DNA from: Gymnothorax reevesii
Lineage: Eukaryota > Chordata > Actinopteri > Anguilliformes > Muraenidae
Length of the DNA stretch: 64,000 nt
Direction of reading: 5' to 3'
NCBI GenBank assembly: GCA_029721435.1
Contig: CM056574.1
Span: forward strand, 32,630,001-32,694,000
Shown: positions 47,401 through 59,400 of the stretch, piece after piece
Layout: the number at the start of each line of letters is the position of its first letter
How positions within the stretch are numbered: the stretch's first letter is position 1
The notes under the pieces: model-generated
Databases searched by the model: none
Seen by the model: the letters and a program-made list of their open reading frames with translations, nothing else
What the model was told of the DNA's origin: nothing
Position numbers and translations under genes: made by a program

Positions 47401-50400
47401 CATCCACACACCAACTTTGATGTTCCTAGGTCATACGGTATTGAAGTTATGGAGCGGACACGAATGCGGATGGATGGACTGACGGAGTGCAATCCTATTG
47501 TTCCCTCCATTTCAGGTAGGGGACTTATAAGCAATCACCAAAAATACTGATACGACCGAGTAGAACAGCAACAGTATCAAAGGGCAAAAAATCAAGAAAA
47601 CAAACTCAACTAAAATTGTATCAAAAAACTCAAGTAGGCCAGCAACAAAGCCAAGAGGAGGACAACAGAATTAAGTGCAACAAAAGGGCAAGGTCAAGTG
47701 AACAAAAGGGCAAAAAAAGTCAAGTGCAACAAAGGGCAACATAATCAAGTGCAACAAAAGGGCAACATAATCAAGTGCAACAAAAGGGCAACAAAGTCAA
47801 GTGCAACAAAGTGGCCACAGAGTCAAGTGCAATGAAAGGGCAACAAAGTCAAGTGCAAGAAAAGGGCAAAGTCAAGTGTAACAAGAGGGCAACAAAATCA
47901 AGCAAACCGACAACAACACAGGGCTGTGCTGTGGCGCTGTTGGTTGGTGATCATTCTGCTCGAGTTGAGAGAGGAAGAGAGGAAGTCGTGTGGGATTGAA
48001 GCTGAGAATTTAAGTTTGTGTTCACGGGGTTTTATGAAAGTAATTTGTGTGTTAAGGCTCAAACAATAATAGAGATTAGACGATTTGCTCCCGAGGTATA
48101 ACCTTTGTCGCAGTAGAGAAAGGGAGAATCTTCCCCCTGTATTTTTCCCCTTTTTCCCACTGTAACAACTCGGTGATCAAACAGCCAAATTAAGTCGCTA
48201 ATCTGGTCAAAGGCGACGGGGGTTTTTTTGGGGTTTTTGGGGGGTTTCAGTCTCCTGGGAGCAAAGCAAAGCAAAGTAAGGTAAAGTAAAATAAATTTAA
48301 ACGCTAAATTTAGAGAATAAATTAAATGCTAAATAATTGTCGAACTAAGTGAATTGTGCAATACACAAAGTAAAACAGTTTTCAGGGACTGTGGCACTCG
48401 CCTGTTTTTTTTTTTTCCTGTAGCTGATTTAGCAAACGTACCCTTGCAAGCTCTCGAAGCCAAGAATATAATTGAATTACCTGGATATCTAACTATAGCC
48501 CGGCTTGGTTCATACTTGGTTGCTTGCCTTTCATACAGTCTTCTAGCCAATAAATATTGACGTTCACCGGGGTTTTTTTAGTCCCCTTCTTTCTCTATCC
48601 TGACTGCATTACCACATAAAGGCATTGCCAAGTTGAATATTAACGCGAACCGGGGTTTTTGTCAGTCTCGCATCACGAAAGTGCTCTTCTGATTAAACAC
48701 ATTGTAAATATCCTATCTTCGTATTTTCCTCCGGTTGCTGTGCCTTGATCAGCTGATTAAAGTTTAACTGCTTGTTCGGGTGCTTAGGACAGCTTATTGG
48801 GGGAAGTACCGTGTTTAATTTGCTCACATAGTAAAGGACTTGTTTATTTGGTCCGTTTTAATTAAAGGGAACTGGGGCTTTACTCTTTTATCGCTTACCC
48901 TTGGTTGTATTTGCAGCTAGCTAGCTAGATACGTACTGTTTGCATTCTTGGCTGGGGATCTGAGATTTAGTTTTTAGTTAGTAGCGCAGCAGTCACATGA
49001 CTCGTCCGTTAGGTTAGGTTGGAATTTAAAAGGTAAGTCTTCTACCGGAGTGCTCCGCCTCCTCCAGTCTCTCCTGGGCATTGGAGCCAGTCTGTTTTAT
49101 CTGGGTTCTCAGCTGAGCCCTGTGATATTTTTAGTTTAGTATATTAATAGTACTGGGACTGGATAAACTCAAGTCAGCTTATTCGGAGTGCTTATTACAT
49201 GTAGAGTTTGGCTTAGTTTCAGTTAACAGAAATAAAATACGAAATTAAGCCCCTCTTAAAGGGGCTTATAATCCATTTACATAGTTTCCCCAGGGTTTCT
49301 ATTGTGACTGCTGCTTAGGGCTTCCTAGGTTAATAAATAAATTAATAAATTGTGGTTCCTTAGCTCCCGTCTCGGCATTAGTAATTTTCTTTTATCTAGG
49401 GTGAGCAAGGTCATTAGGTAGGAGGTTCAAAATGTGGCCAAAACTTTATGATGGTTGCAGGATGATCGCACTTTTGGAGAGAGATTTCCAGGGTGGCTTT
49501 GCCTGCCACCGGTGCCAGCTAATTGAGCATCTGGAGAGCAAGATCCTTGATCTTCAGGCCAGTTGGCGGCACGACATAGTTCCTCTAGGAACTCTACTGA
49601 TTGTGAACTAAGTAGTATGTGGTTTAGAGAAATGGTGTGTACCCCGAAGCAGGGTGGTACTGGGATCCCAGAGCAGGCAGAGAGAGAAAGTTGGGTGACT
49701 GTAGGTCGGCAGCGCAAGAAAGGGCGTGCTTGCCGCACAGCGACAGCTTCTCCAGTGGTAGAGGTGTCCAACCGATTCCAGCCCTTGCAAGAACTCGACT
49801 TGGCCCCTGACCCTGAGAGTGAGGGGACTGATGAGCAGCAGGGGCACCCTGTTGGCCTCTACCCCTCAGAAAAGAGAGTTATTGATAGTGGGGGACTCAA
49901 TACTTAGAGGAATAGATAGCTTAGTCTGTTCGCGCGAAAAGGAGTCTCGTACGGTGTGTTGCCTGCCTGGTGCCCAGGTAGGAGACCTCCTAGAGCGTGC
50001 GGACAAGCTCCTGGCCAGAGCGGGGAGGGATCCAGTTGTCATGGCCCATGTTGGGACAAATGACATAGGTAAGGGTAGGTTTGAGGTTCAGCAAGGCAAA
50101 TTTGTGGAATTAGCTGAGAAGCTCAGGAGCTGATCCTCAACGGTAGTGTTCTCCGGGATTCTACCGGTACCATGTGCAAGCAGAGGAAAGCAGAATTTTA
50201 TCTGGAGGTTTAACACGTGGCTACGAACCTGGTGTTGGAAAGAGGGGTATAGGTTTATGGGGCACTGGAACTTTTTCTGGGACAGGGGTGACCTATTCAA
50301 GCCTGATGGGCTGCACCTGAACCGGAGGGGTACCTTTGCACTGGGCCAGTGTATGTTGAGGATAGCACAGGATTATTTAAACTGGGGACTTGGGGGGCAG

Positions 50401-53400
50401 GGAGGTTAGTGAGTGTTACACATAGGGAAATGCAGACTGCCCCGATGGAAGCTGACGGTGTTACATGCACTATCGATGATTTACTTTTAAGGCAACAAAG
50501 CGTAGTGGGGGGCTCGAGGCAGCAGCCACATGGGGAATCAAGGGGGAAGAGCATTAGTAATAACCTGAAATGTTTTTATTCAAATGCAAGAAGCATAAAA
50601 AATAAATTTCCAGAACTTGAGGCTGTAATGAATAGTGAAGGCTATAACATAGTTGGGATTACAGAGACATGGCTATGTGAAGAGGATGGAGATCAATATA
50701 ACAAACAAGGTTATATGCTCTTTAGGAAGGATAGATGTAATAGGCGAGGAGGGGGCGTAGCATTCTATGTGAACGAAAACATTAATGTACAGGAAATTCC
50801 GGAAATTGAACATTCCTTGTCCTGTGAGGATATCTGGGTCAGGCTCATTGGCAAACACGAGGCAGGTTTAAACATCGGAGTATGCTATCGACCACCAGCT
50901 TTGGACAGTACAATCAATGAAATCCTTTTTAGGAGGATTACGCAAGCTTGTAGACGTGGTGGGACTATTGTTATGGGAGACTTAAGTTATCCTGGTATCA
51001 ATTGGGAAATGGTGAAAGGACAGGGTAGGGGGGAGGAAGAATTTCTAGATGTTATAAATGATAATTTCCTGGTGCAGTATGTTAATAAACCTACCAGAGA
51101 GAAGGCAATTTTAGACTTAGTGCTCTGTAATGACCCTGGTAGAATCAGCAATGTTGAGGTACTGGAGCCACAAGTGATCACTCTGCTGTTAATTTTGATG
51201 TTTCATGGGAAGTTAAAAAGGTGTATTCTAAAACAAAAATTTTCAATTTTAGGCAAGCAAACTTTGACAGGATGCGCTCATATCTAGGTGAAATAAAATG
51301 GTAGACACTCCTGGACTGTGAGTCCGTAAATGAGATGTGGGAAAGATTTAAGGGGGTTTTACTTGAATCACAATGCAGATTCATTCCAAAGGTGTCCAAA
51401 AGTAAGCTGAAAAAGCAGAATCCTCAGAGGATTTTGAAGGAAAAGAGGAATCTTTCTAAGATGTACATAAAGGATAACAATGAGAACACGAAGCTGAATA
51501 CTGTAAAATGCGGGCTGTGGTCAAAAAAGAGCTGAGGAATGCTAGAAGACTGTATGAAAGACAAATTGCAGAGGGGGCAAAAACTAACCTTAAGCGCTTC
51601 TTTCAGTAATGTAGCAGAAAATGGAAAGTTAAAGAGCAGGTTAAGTGCAAAAAGAATAAAAACAGATCGCTGCTATATGATAACAAGCATAATGTGAATG
51701 CCTTAAACAGTTACTTTGTTGAGAATTTTACCTCAGAGGGGGTCTTTATTTGGCCAGAGGGCATGTCAAATGCTCAAGATTATTTAGTGGAAATTGAGAT
51801 TAGGGATAACGAAGTACTAGACAAGTTGCATAAACTAAAGGCAGATAAGGCAGCGGGTCCTAGAGGCTTATATCCTAGAGTGCTCAGGGAAGTTGGTGAG
51901 GTCATCTTTAAGCCGCTATCCGCCATCTTCAGACGGTCTTTAGAAACTGGAGAAATACCAAATGATTGGAAACAGGGCAATATAATACCAATATATAATA
52001 AAGGGGACCGTACCGAGCCAGGAAACTACAGGCCAGTCAGTTTAACTTGCATTGTGTGCAAAATATTGGAATCTATCATAAAAGATGAGCTGGACTTATT
52101 TCTTGAACGTAACAGTATCTTGAGGGATAGCCAACATGGTTTTCGGACGAGAAGGTCATGCCTAACAAACCTTCTGGAGTTTTTTGAAGAGGCCACCAGG
52201 ACTTATGACCAGAGCAGGGCTTATGACATCATATACTTGGATTTTCAGAAAGTATTCAATACAGTACCGCATAAGAGACTAATTTTTTAAATGAGCTCCA
52301 TTGGAGTTACATGCGGTGTTCTGGAGTGGATTCAAAACTGGTTACAAGACAGAACACAAAGAGTGGTGGTCAGTGGTATTTCATCTGAGCAACGTATGGT
52401 GGAGAGTGGCGTCCCCCAGGGATCGGTGTTGGGACCCCTGCTGTTCCTCATCTATATTAATGACCTTGATAGGAATATTGAGAGCAGATTGGTTAAATTT
52501 GCAGATGATACTACAAAACCCAAAACCAGTGAAGTTGGCACATTGTGTAAATCGTAAATAAAAACAGAATACAATGATTTGCAAATCCTTTTCAACCTAT
52601 ATTCAATTGAATACACTGCAAAGACAAGTTACTTAATGTTCAAACAGGTAAACTTCGAAATCTTTTGCAAACATTAGCTCATTTGGAATTTGATGCCTAC
52701 AACATGTTTCAAAAAAGCTGGCACAAGTGGCAAAAACTGAGACTGAGAGAGTTGAGGAATGCTCATCAAACACTTATTTGGAACATCCCACAGGTGAAAA
52801 GGCTAATTGGGAACAGGTGGGTGCCGTGATTGGGTATAAAAGCAGCTTCCCTGAAATGCTCAGTCATTCACAAACAAGGATGGGGCGAGGGTCACCACTT
52901 AGTGAACAAGTGCGTGAGCTGATTGTTGAACAGTTTAAAAACAACATTCCTCAACGAGCTATTGCAAGAAATTTAGGGATTTCATCATCTACCCTCCATA
53001 ATATCATCAAAAGGTTCAGAGAATCTGGAGAAATCACTGCACGTAAGCGACAAGGCCGAAAACCAACATTGAATGCCCGTGACCTTCGATCCCTCAGGCG
53101 GTACTGCATCAGGAACCGACATCAGTGTGTAAAGGACATCACCACATGGGCTCAGGAACACTTCAGAAAACCACTGTCAGTAACTACAGTTTGTCGCTAC
53201 ATCTGCAAGTGCAAGTTAAAACTCCACAATGCAAAGCGAAAGCCATTTATCAACAGCACCCAGAAACGCAGCCGGCTTGGCTGGGCCCAAGCTCATCTAA
53301 GATGGACTGATGCAAAGTGGAAAAGTGTTCTGTGGTCTGACGAGTCCACATTTCAAATTGTTTTTGAAACTGTGGACGTCGTGTCCTCCGGACCAAAGAG

Positions 53401-56400
53401 GAAAAGAACCATCCGGACTGTTATAGGCGCAAAGTTCAAAAGCCAGCATCTGTGATAGTATGGGGGTGTATTATTGCCCAAGGCATGGGCAACTTACACA
53501 TATGTGAAGGCACCATTAATGCTGAAAGGTACATACAGGTTTTGGAGCAATATATGTTGCCATGAAAGCAAAGTCTTTTTCATGGACGCCCCTGCTTATT
53601 TCAGCAAGACAATGCCTAGCCACATTCTGCACGTGTTACAACAGCATAGCTCCGTAGTAAAAGAGTGCGGGTACTAGACTGGCCTGCCTGTAGTCCAGAC
53701 CTGTCTCCCATTGAAAATGTGTGGCGCATAATGAAGCGTAAAATACGACAACGGAGACCCCGGACTGTTGAACAACTTAAGCTGTACATCAAGCAAGAAT
53801 GGGAAAGAGTTCCACCTGAAAAGCTTCAAAAATTGGTCTCCTCAGTTCCCAAACGTTTACTGAGTGTCGTTGAAAGGAAAGACGATGTAACACAGTGGTA
53901 AAAAGGCCCCTGTGCCAACTTTTTTGCAACGTGTAGCTGCCTTTAAATTCTAAGTTAATGATTATTTGCAAAAAAAAAAAAAAGTTTCTCAGTTTGAACA
54001 TTAAACATCTTGTCTTTGCAGTGTATTCAATTGAATATAAGTCGAAAAGGATTTGCAAATCATTGTATTCTGTTTTTATCTACGATTTACATAACGTGCC
54101 AACTTCACTGGTTTTGGGTTTTGTAAATTGGGGGGTTTGGCAAATAGTTTAGGGTCCACTAAAGTGATTCAGGACGATTTGATAGAATCCAGAATTGGGC
54201 AGAAATGTGGCAAATTAAATTTAATCTAGCAAAATGTAAAGCTGTACATGTAGGTAATAAAAACATTAGACGGGATTACTTCATGGGAGGTTTAAAACTG
54301 GAATGTGCTGCACAAGTGAAAGATCAGGGAATGATTGTTGACCAAACCCTCGCAGGTTCTAGCCATTGTGCCGTAGCAGTTAAAAAAGCTAATCGGATGC
54401 TGGGACACATTGCCAAAAGTATTGAGTACAAATCTAAGGAGGCGATGCTTCTTTTGTACAACACGTTCGTTAGACCACATCTGGAGTATTGTGTACAGTT
54501 CTGGGGACCATACTTTAAGAAAGATATAGAGGCTCTAGAGAAAGTTCAGAGAAGAGCCACTAAGCTTATTCCAGGTATAAAAGATTAAAGGTACGAGAAG
54601 AGGCTGAAGATCCTTAATCTCTTTAGTCTTAGGAAAAGGAGACTCAGGGGTGATTTGATTGAGGTCTTTAAATATGTTAAAGGGATTAACAAAGTGAATT
54701 ATGAAGGATTCCTTCGACCAAGTGTTGTGAGTAGAACTCGGGGTCACAAATGGAAGTTCACCAAAGGTAAATTTAGTACTGATAATCGGAAATATTTCTT
54801 CACCCAAAGAGTAATTTCAATGTGGAATAGCTTGCCTGACCATATTGTTGAGGCAGAGACCTTGGGGGTTTTCAAGAGCAGGCTTGACTTAAAGCTAGAT
54901 ACCATTGAGTCATTCAGTATCTGAAGGGATATATTCACAATCGTAAAAAGAAACTGGTGTGCTTAGTTGGGCTGAAAGGCCTGTTCTTGCCATTCATGTT
55001 ATGTTATGTTATGTTATGTTATGTTATGTTATGTTATGTTATGTTATGTTATGTTATGTTATGTTATGTTATGTTATGTTATGTTATGTTATGTTATGTT
55101 ATGTTAAAAAAATCGAGTGCACAAAAAATGAAGCACAACCAAATCAAGGAAAAAAAATCAGGAAAAAAGGGGAACAAAATTAAGTGCAACAAGATCATGT
55201 AAAAGGGCAACAAATCAAGGGATGTAGGGACAGGATTCAGGGCAGTGGAGTACGGGAAAGGTGGAGCCTGAAGAGGTGGGTTTTCAGGAGGCGCTTGAAG
55301 GTGCTCAGGGATTCTGCCGTTCGGACCTGGATAGGTAGATCATTCCACCAACGAGGCACCAGGACAGACAGCAGCCTTGAGCGAGAAGGGGAGGAGCGGA
55401 GAGGGGGAGGAGCCAGGCGACCAGAAGTAGCAGAGCGGAGTGCTCTAGCAGGGGTGTAAGGTCTGAACAGTCTCTGGATGTATGCTAGGGTTGCTCCGTT
55501 GACTCCCTGGTAGGGTAGCACCAATGACTTAAATTTGATGCGAGCGGCAACAGGGAGCCAGCGGAGCCTTGTGAGCAGGGGGGTGACCTGGGAGTCCCTC
55601 GGGTGGTTGTGGACCAGGCCCATGCCATAGGCACTAATGCAACCCAAAACCATCAGAGATGTCTGCTTTTGAACAGTGGGCAGATAACAAGCTGGATGGT
55701 CCCGCTCCTCTTTAGACTACAAACACGGTGACCGTGTTTTCCAAAAAGAATTTCAAATTTTGATTAATCTGACCACAGAACAGTTTTCGATTCTGCCATA
55801 GTCCATTTTAAAGAAACTTTGGCCCAGACAGGACGGCGGTGTTACTGGATCGTGTTCACATATGGCTTCTTCTTTGCATGATACAGCTTTAGCTTGCATT
55901 TGTAGATTGAACAGCAAACTGTGTTCACAGACAATGATTTCTGGAAGTGTTCCTGAGCCCTTGCGGTGAATTCCAGGGCAGAATTATGTCTGTTTTTAAT
56001 GAAGTGCCACCAGAGGACCCAAAGATCAAAAGCATCCAATAGTGACTTTCGGACTTGTCCCTTGCATGCAGGGATTTCCCCAAATTCTCTGAATCTTTTG
56101 ATGATAATATGTACTGTAGATTCAATGTAAAATTTTACAAGGAGGAACGATTTTCTGAAATATTTCCACAATTTTTAGATGCAGTTTTTTGCAAATCGGT
56201 GAATCTCCGTCCATCTTTACTTCTAAGAGACTCTGCCTCTCTAAAATGCTCTTTTTCTACCCAGTCATGTTACTGACCTGTTGCCAATTAACCTCATTAG
56301 TTGCAAAATGCTCCCCCGGCTGTTTATTTTATTATTACCACTTCCTTTATCAGCCTTTTTTGCCCCTCTCCCAACTTTTTTTGAGATATGTTGCATCCAT

Positions 56401-59400
56401 CAAATTCTAAATGAGGGAATAGTTTCATGAAAAGGTAAAATGTCTCACTTTCAACATCTGAAATGTTTTCTATGTTTTACAGTGAATAAAATGTGGCTTT
56501 AGGAGATGTGCAAATCATTGCATTCTGTTTTTAATTACAATTTACACAGCATCCCAACTTGTTTGAATGGCAGATCATGATTTTAGATTTTCATAGACTA
56601 GGCACATCACGTCCGTAAATTCTAGCGCTGAATGACTGAACAGGCCTCGAACTACAGGTGATAAGGGGAACGGCAGAAGTTGCTGTGGTCCATGCTGAAA
56701 ATATAAGGGCACTACGGCAAATGTGCCTCCATATAAGGGGCACCACAGCAAAGTCTGCCGCTACCTTGGGGGCACAGCAGCAAATCCACCATGGAGCTTT
56801 AGGTCATCATTTTAGCAAATAAAAAGTAAAGGTCCGTAGTCTCAGATGTTCCTCACATAAAGGACCCTCCTTTAGTGCACATCCTCAAATCCTTTGGCCT
56901 TATAGTAATTCCATCCACTGAAAACCACAGGGAAAACTAGCACAATAAGCCCTCCGCATTTCTTTTTCTATGCTCAAGTTTCCTCGCATAGCCATTTTCA
57001 TTACAAACAATGAACATGGCCAAATATAGAACCAGCAACGGCCCCGCCCCCCGCTCGACCAATCAGCGTGCGCAACCATTCTTGAAAGACAACGTTTCCC
57101 GTATTTTTCCCCGCTTGCTGTCTTGGAAATTGACTCAGTATTGCACTGGGACATCGTTTGCGCATTGCTATAATGCAAGTACAAGCAAAGGACATTCCAA
57201 TCAAACGCGGGGTCATTGAAAAATAATTTTAGCCATTTTGTCCATCTTCTGCCACCCGCGAAATTCGGACGTTCTCCTGTCATTCCAACACTCACATTGA
57301 CAACAGCGCTGGATACTGGCTATAAAGACCACTTCCCAAGCTTTAGCAACACGCAACCTTATAAAATTTCAGTACCTCCATAACTTCGTCAATTTCCCAC
57401 CCTTTGCGGCTGCCAACTGTAATTTGGTATTTTTCTTTTTGTTCCTTTCACTTGTCGGCATCAGTGGCGGCTAGTGAATTGGCAACAGGGGAAGCCCAAA
57501 CAATCCCTTGAAGTTAATGATGTGTGTATTCGCATCTATGCATTGACTTTGAATGTAATCTGTAGTGCGAAAAAAATCGTTTCGCGTCCGGTGTGAAAGC
57601 AGCCTAATGACTCTGCCATGTGATTTATTTATTTTGGGTATGTGTTTTGGCCGAGGGGCACTTACAGCAATGCGGGGAAAGGGCACGGCATTCTACAGCC
57701 GTGAACTGGGGTTTTTATAGGTGGGCAGCACAGCAAACAGGTAGGGCATCGACGGCAATTGCAGTTGATGCCGTCGTGAAATTTGAGCTCTGCAGAGTCT
57801 ATAATGAAGATCATTTCACAGCTGAGGTTTTCAATAGAAATATATTGTTACATCGAAAAGCAAAACATATTACTTGTTTATATGTCCATACATATCCAAA
57901 AGCAGCTTCTAGATAATGCATTATCTTTCTGTTTTAAGCATGCTTCGAGATGAACTGGTAGCCAGTCAAAGGAGTATCCCTTAATGCATGCTGGGATAGC
58001 TTCCAGCTCCCACAGTGACCCTCAACATTAATGCTAATGCTAAGATAATGGAGAGAAAGATAGATGTTTTCTGAACATTCCGTTCCCACAGCATGGCTTT
58101 GAAAGGCCAATGGATATTGGTAGGTTTTCCTCTGGCCCTACCCCCTCACCTTTATCAGGTTAATGTGGTACAGGCAGCGGTCCTGGTCATCCAGGAAGTC
58201 GTCGAGGACGCTGTCGCCCGCTTTGAGCTGGGTGCGCGTGACCAGGTCTCCTGCTTCAGGCAGTACTCGGCTGGCGTGTTGGCTGAACAGCTGCTGAACG
58301 CCCCCGGTCCGGTAGCTCTCCAGAAACCTCCGGCACGCCCCGGTCGCCACAAACTTTATCTCCACTCCAAGCCGAGGCTCAGCGTCATGCAGCTTCAGGA
58401 TGTCATAGCCATCCAGGCCACCGGTGGCATCTGTAAAAGAATAAAGGGATACAAAGGGTAAAGAATAAAGGGATAAAGCACAGACTGTATCAAAAATAAT
58501 TAGTCCAGGTCATGGTGACATCAGCCGAAGACTTTCAAACAACTTGGTGAAAAATATTTTCGGCACACAGAAGTGCACTTATCAGGTGCTGCCATTTTGC
58601 ACAATTCGGAGCCAGACTCTGTGCAGTATAGCCAGCGAGTCCAAGTCCACCACAAATCAGGTGAGAGGTGGTGACGAAATTCGCTCCCAATTTGCACATG
58701 AAACACTTCACCACTGTCAAAAAAGCACCGTAGCTAAGCATATTGGCACGTGCCGAAAAAAATTACATAAAAAAAATACATAAAATTTTATACACATATT
58801 AAGCATGAATTTCCTTGAGAAGACAAAACAATAACTGACTTCAATGTATTCTTATATTAAATTATTAATGAGTTTACTATATAAGGAGGTTTCTTTGACA
58901 AACACTGGAGCCAGCGGCACTACTGGATATTGTCCCTGCAGGAGACCAAGAAATGAGACTCAAAACACCAACTGTGGCCACCTAAGATAAAGGAACAAGA
59001 GATCAAAGAGAGGAATGGAGGGAGGGAGGGAAGGTGACAAAAATGGCCAAAACAAAAATAGAGAAGGGAAACCCATAGCAACAAAATAAATAATCGAAAG
59101 GGTGACACCGCACTAGGAAAAGCAGTGCTACTGTTGGAGCTGGCCGAGTAAAAGCCGGTTTCTCTCCACCCACCTGACAGCGTTAGCCTGATGACCTTAA
59201 AGAGGCTGAATTTCCTGTCGGGGTCCTTGTACACGGAAAGCAGGTCAGGACAGTCAGATTGCAAGAAGAGGAAAGCACAGCCTGTCCCCAGGTCATCCAC
59301 ACAGTTCCCAGTCACTTTCTGAAACAGCAAAAAGGCACAATTGTGGCTTTTTTTTTGTAGTTGTTGTCGTCGCCTGTACAAATAAATACCTCCGACCGCG

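Larger units (their letters stand above)
47903..55105 (+). mobile_element. CR1-type LINE, nearly full length, split by a Tc1
   Basis: About 5.6 kb after removing 52514-54123. A 5' leader precedes ORF1 (49432-50409), ORF2 (about 50550-54921) and a short 3' UTR ending in 22 ATGTT repeats (54996-55105). AAAATCAAG (47894-47902) and AAAATCGAG (55109-55117) are a probable target duplication, placing the insertion in the L2 array. Both ORFs are frameshifted. Clade assignment to CR1/L3 rests on the esterase-bearing ORF1, ORF2 order and the simple-repeat 3' end. Confidence 0.8.
47100..55618 (-). mobile_element. L2-type LINE, 5'-truncated, split by a CR1-type LINE
   Basis: The 3' end is at 47100. On the minus strand it reads CGCTCTGGATAAGAGCGTCT, then a CTGTAATGTCATGTAGTG tail, the hallmark of fish L2. 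The 5' end is at 55618. CCCAT flanks both ends (47095-47099 and 55619-55623), a target duplication. The 3' UTR holds a degenerate array of CAAGTGCAACAAAAGGGCAA-type words at 47665-47900 (plus-strand reading), resumed at 55115-55215, so both sides belong to one element. A MITE (47304-47525) and the CR1-type LINE are inside. Confidence 0.78.
46485..56575 (-). mobile_element. Outer Tc1-like element (family B type) of a four-level nest
   Basis: The left end CAACCCCAATTCCGAAAAAG at 46485 follows TA. Minus-strand transposase pieces lie in two blocks: N-terminal ([19 protein letters not shown] at about 56110) to [12 protein letters not shown] at 55653-55618, and then [20 protein letters not shown] from 47093 downward. 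The reading thus resumes across an 8.5-kb insertion (47100-55618), with CCCAT duplicated at its edges. The right terminus is diverged and placed near 56575. Confidence 0.8.

Noticed and set aside
54996..55105. CRISPR-like regular repeats
   Set aside because: A 5-bp microsatellite without spacers, at the end of a LINE in a eukaryotic genome.
54957..55202. Frames with a MLCYV repeat
   Set aside because: Translation of the ATGTT microsatellite; not a protein.
55237..55653. A single 138-codon gene
   Set aside because: It is a chance fusion of a Tc1 transposase piece (first 12 codons) to an L2 ORF2 end across an insertion border.
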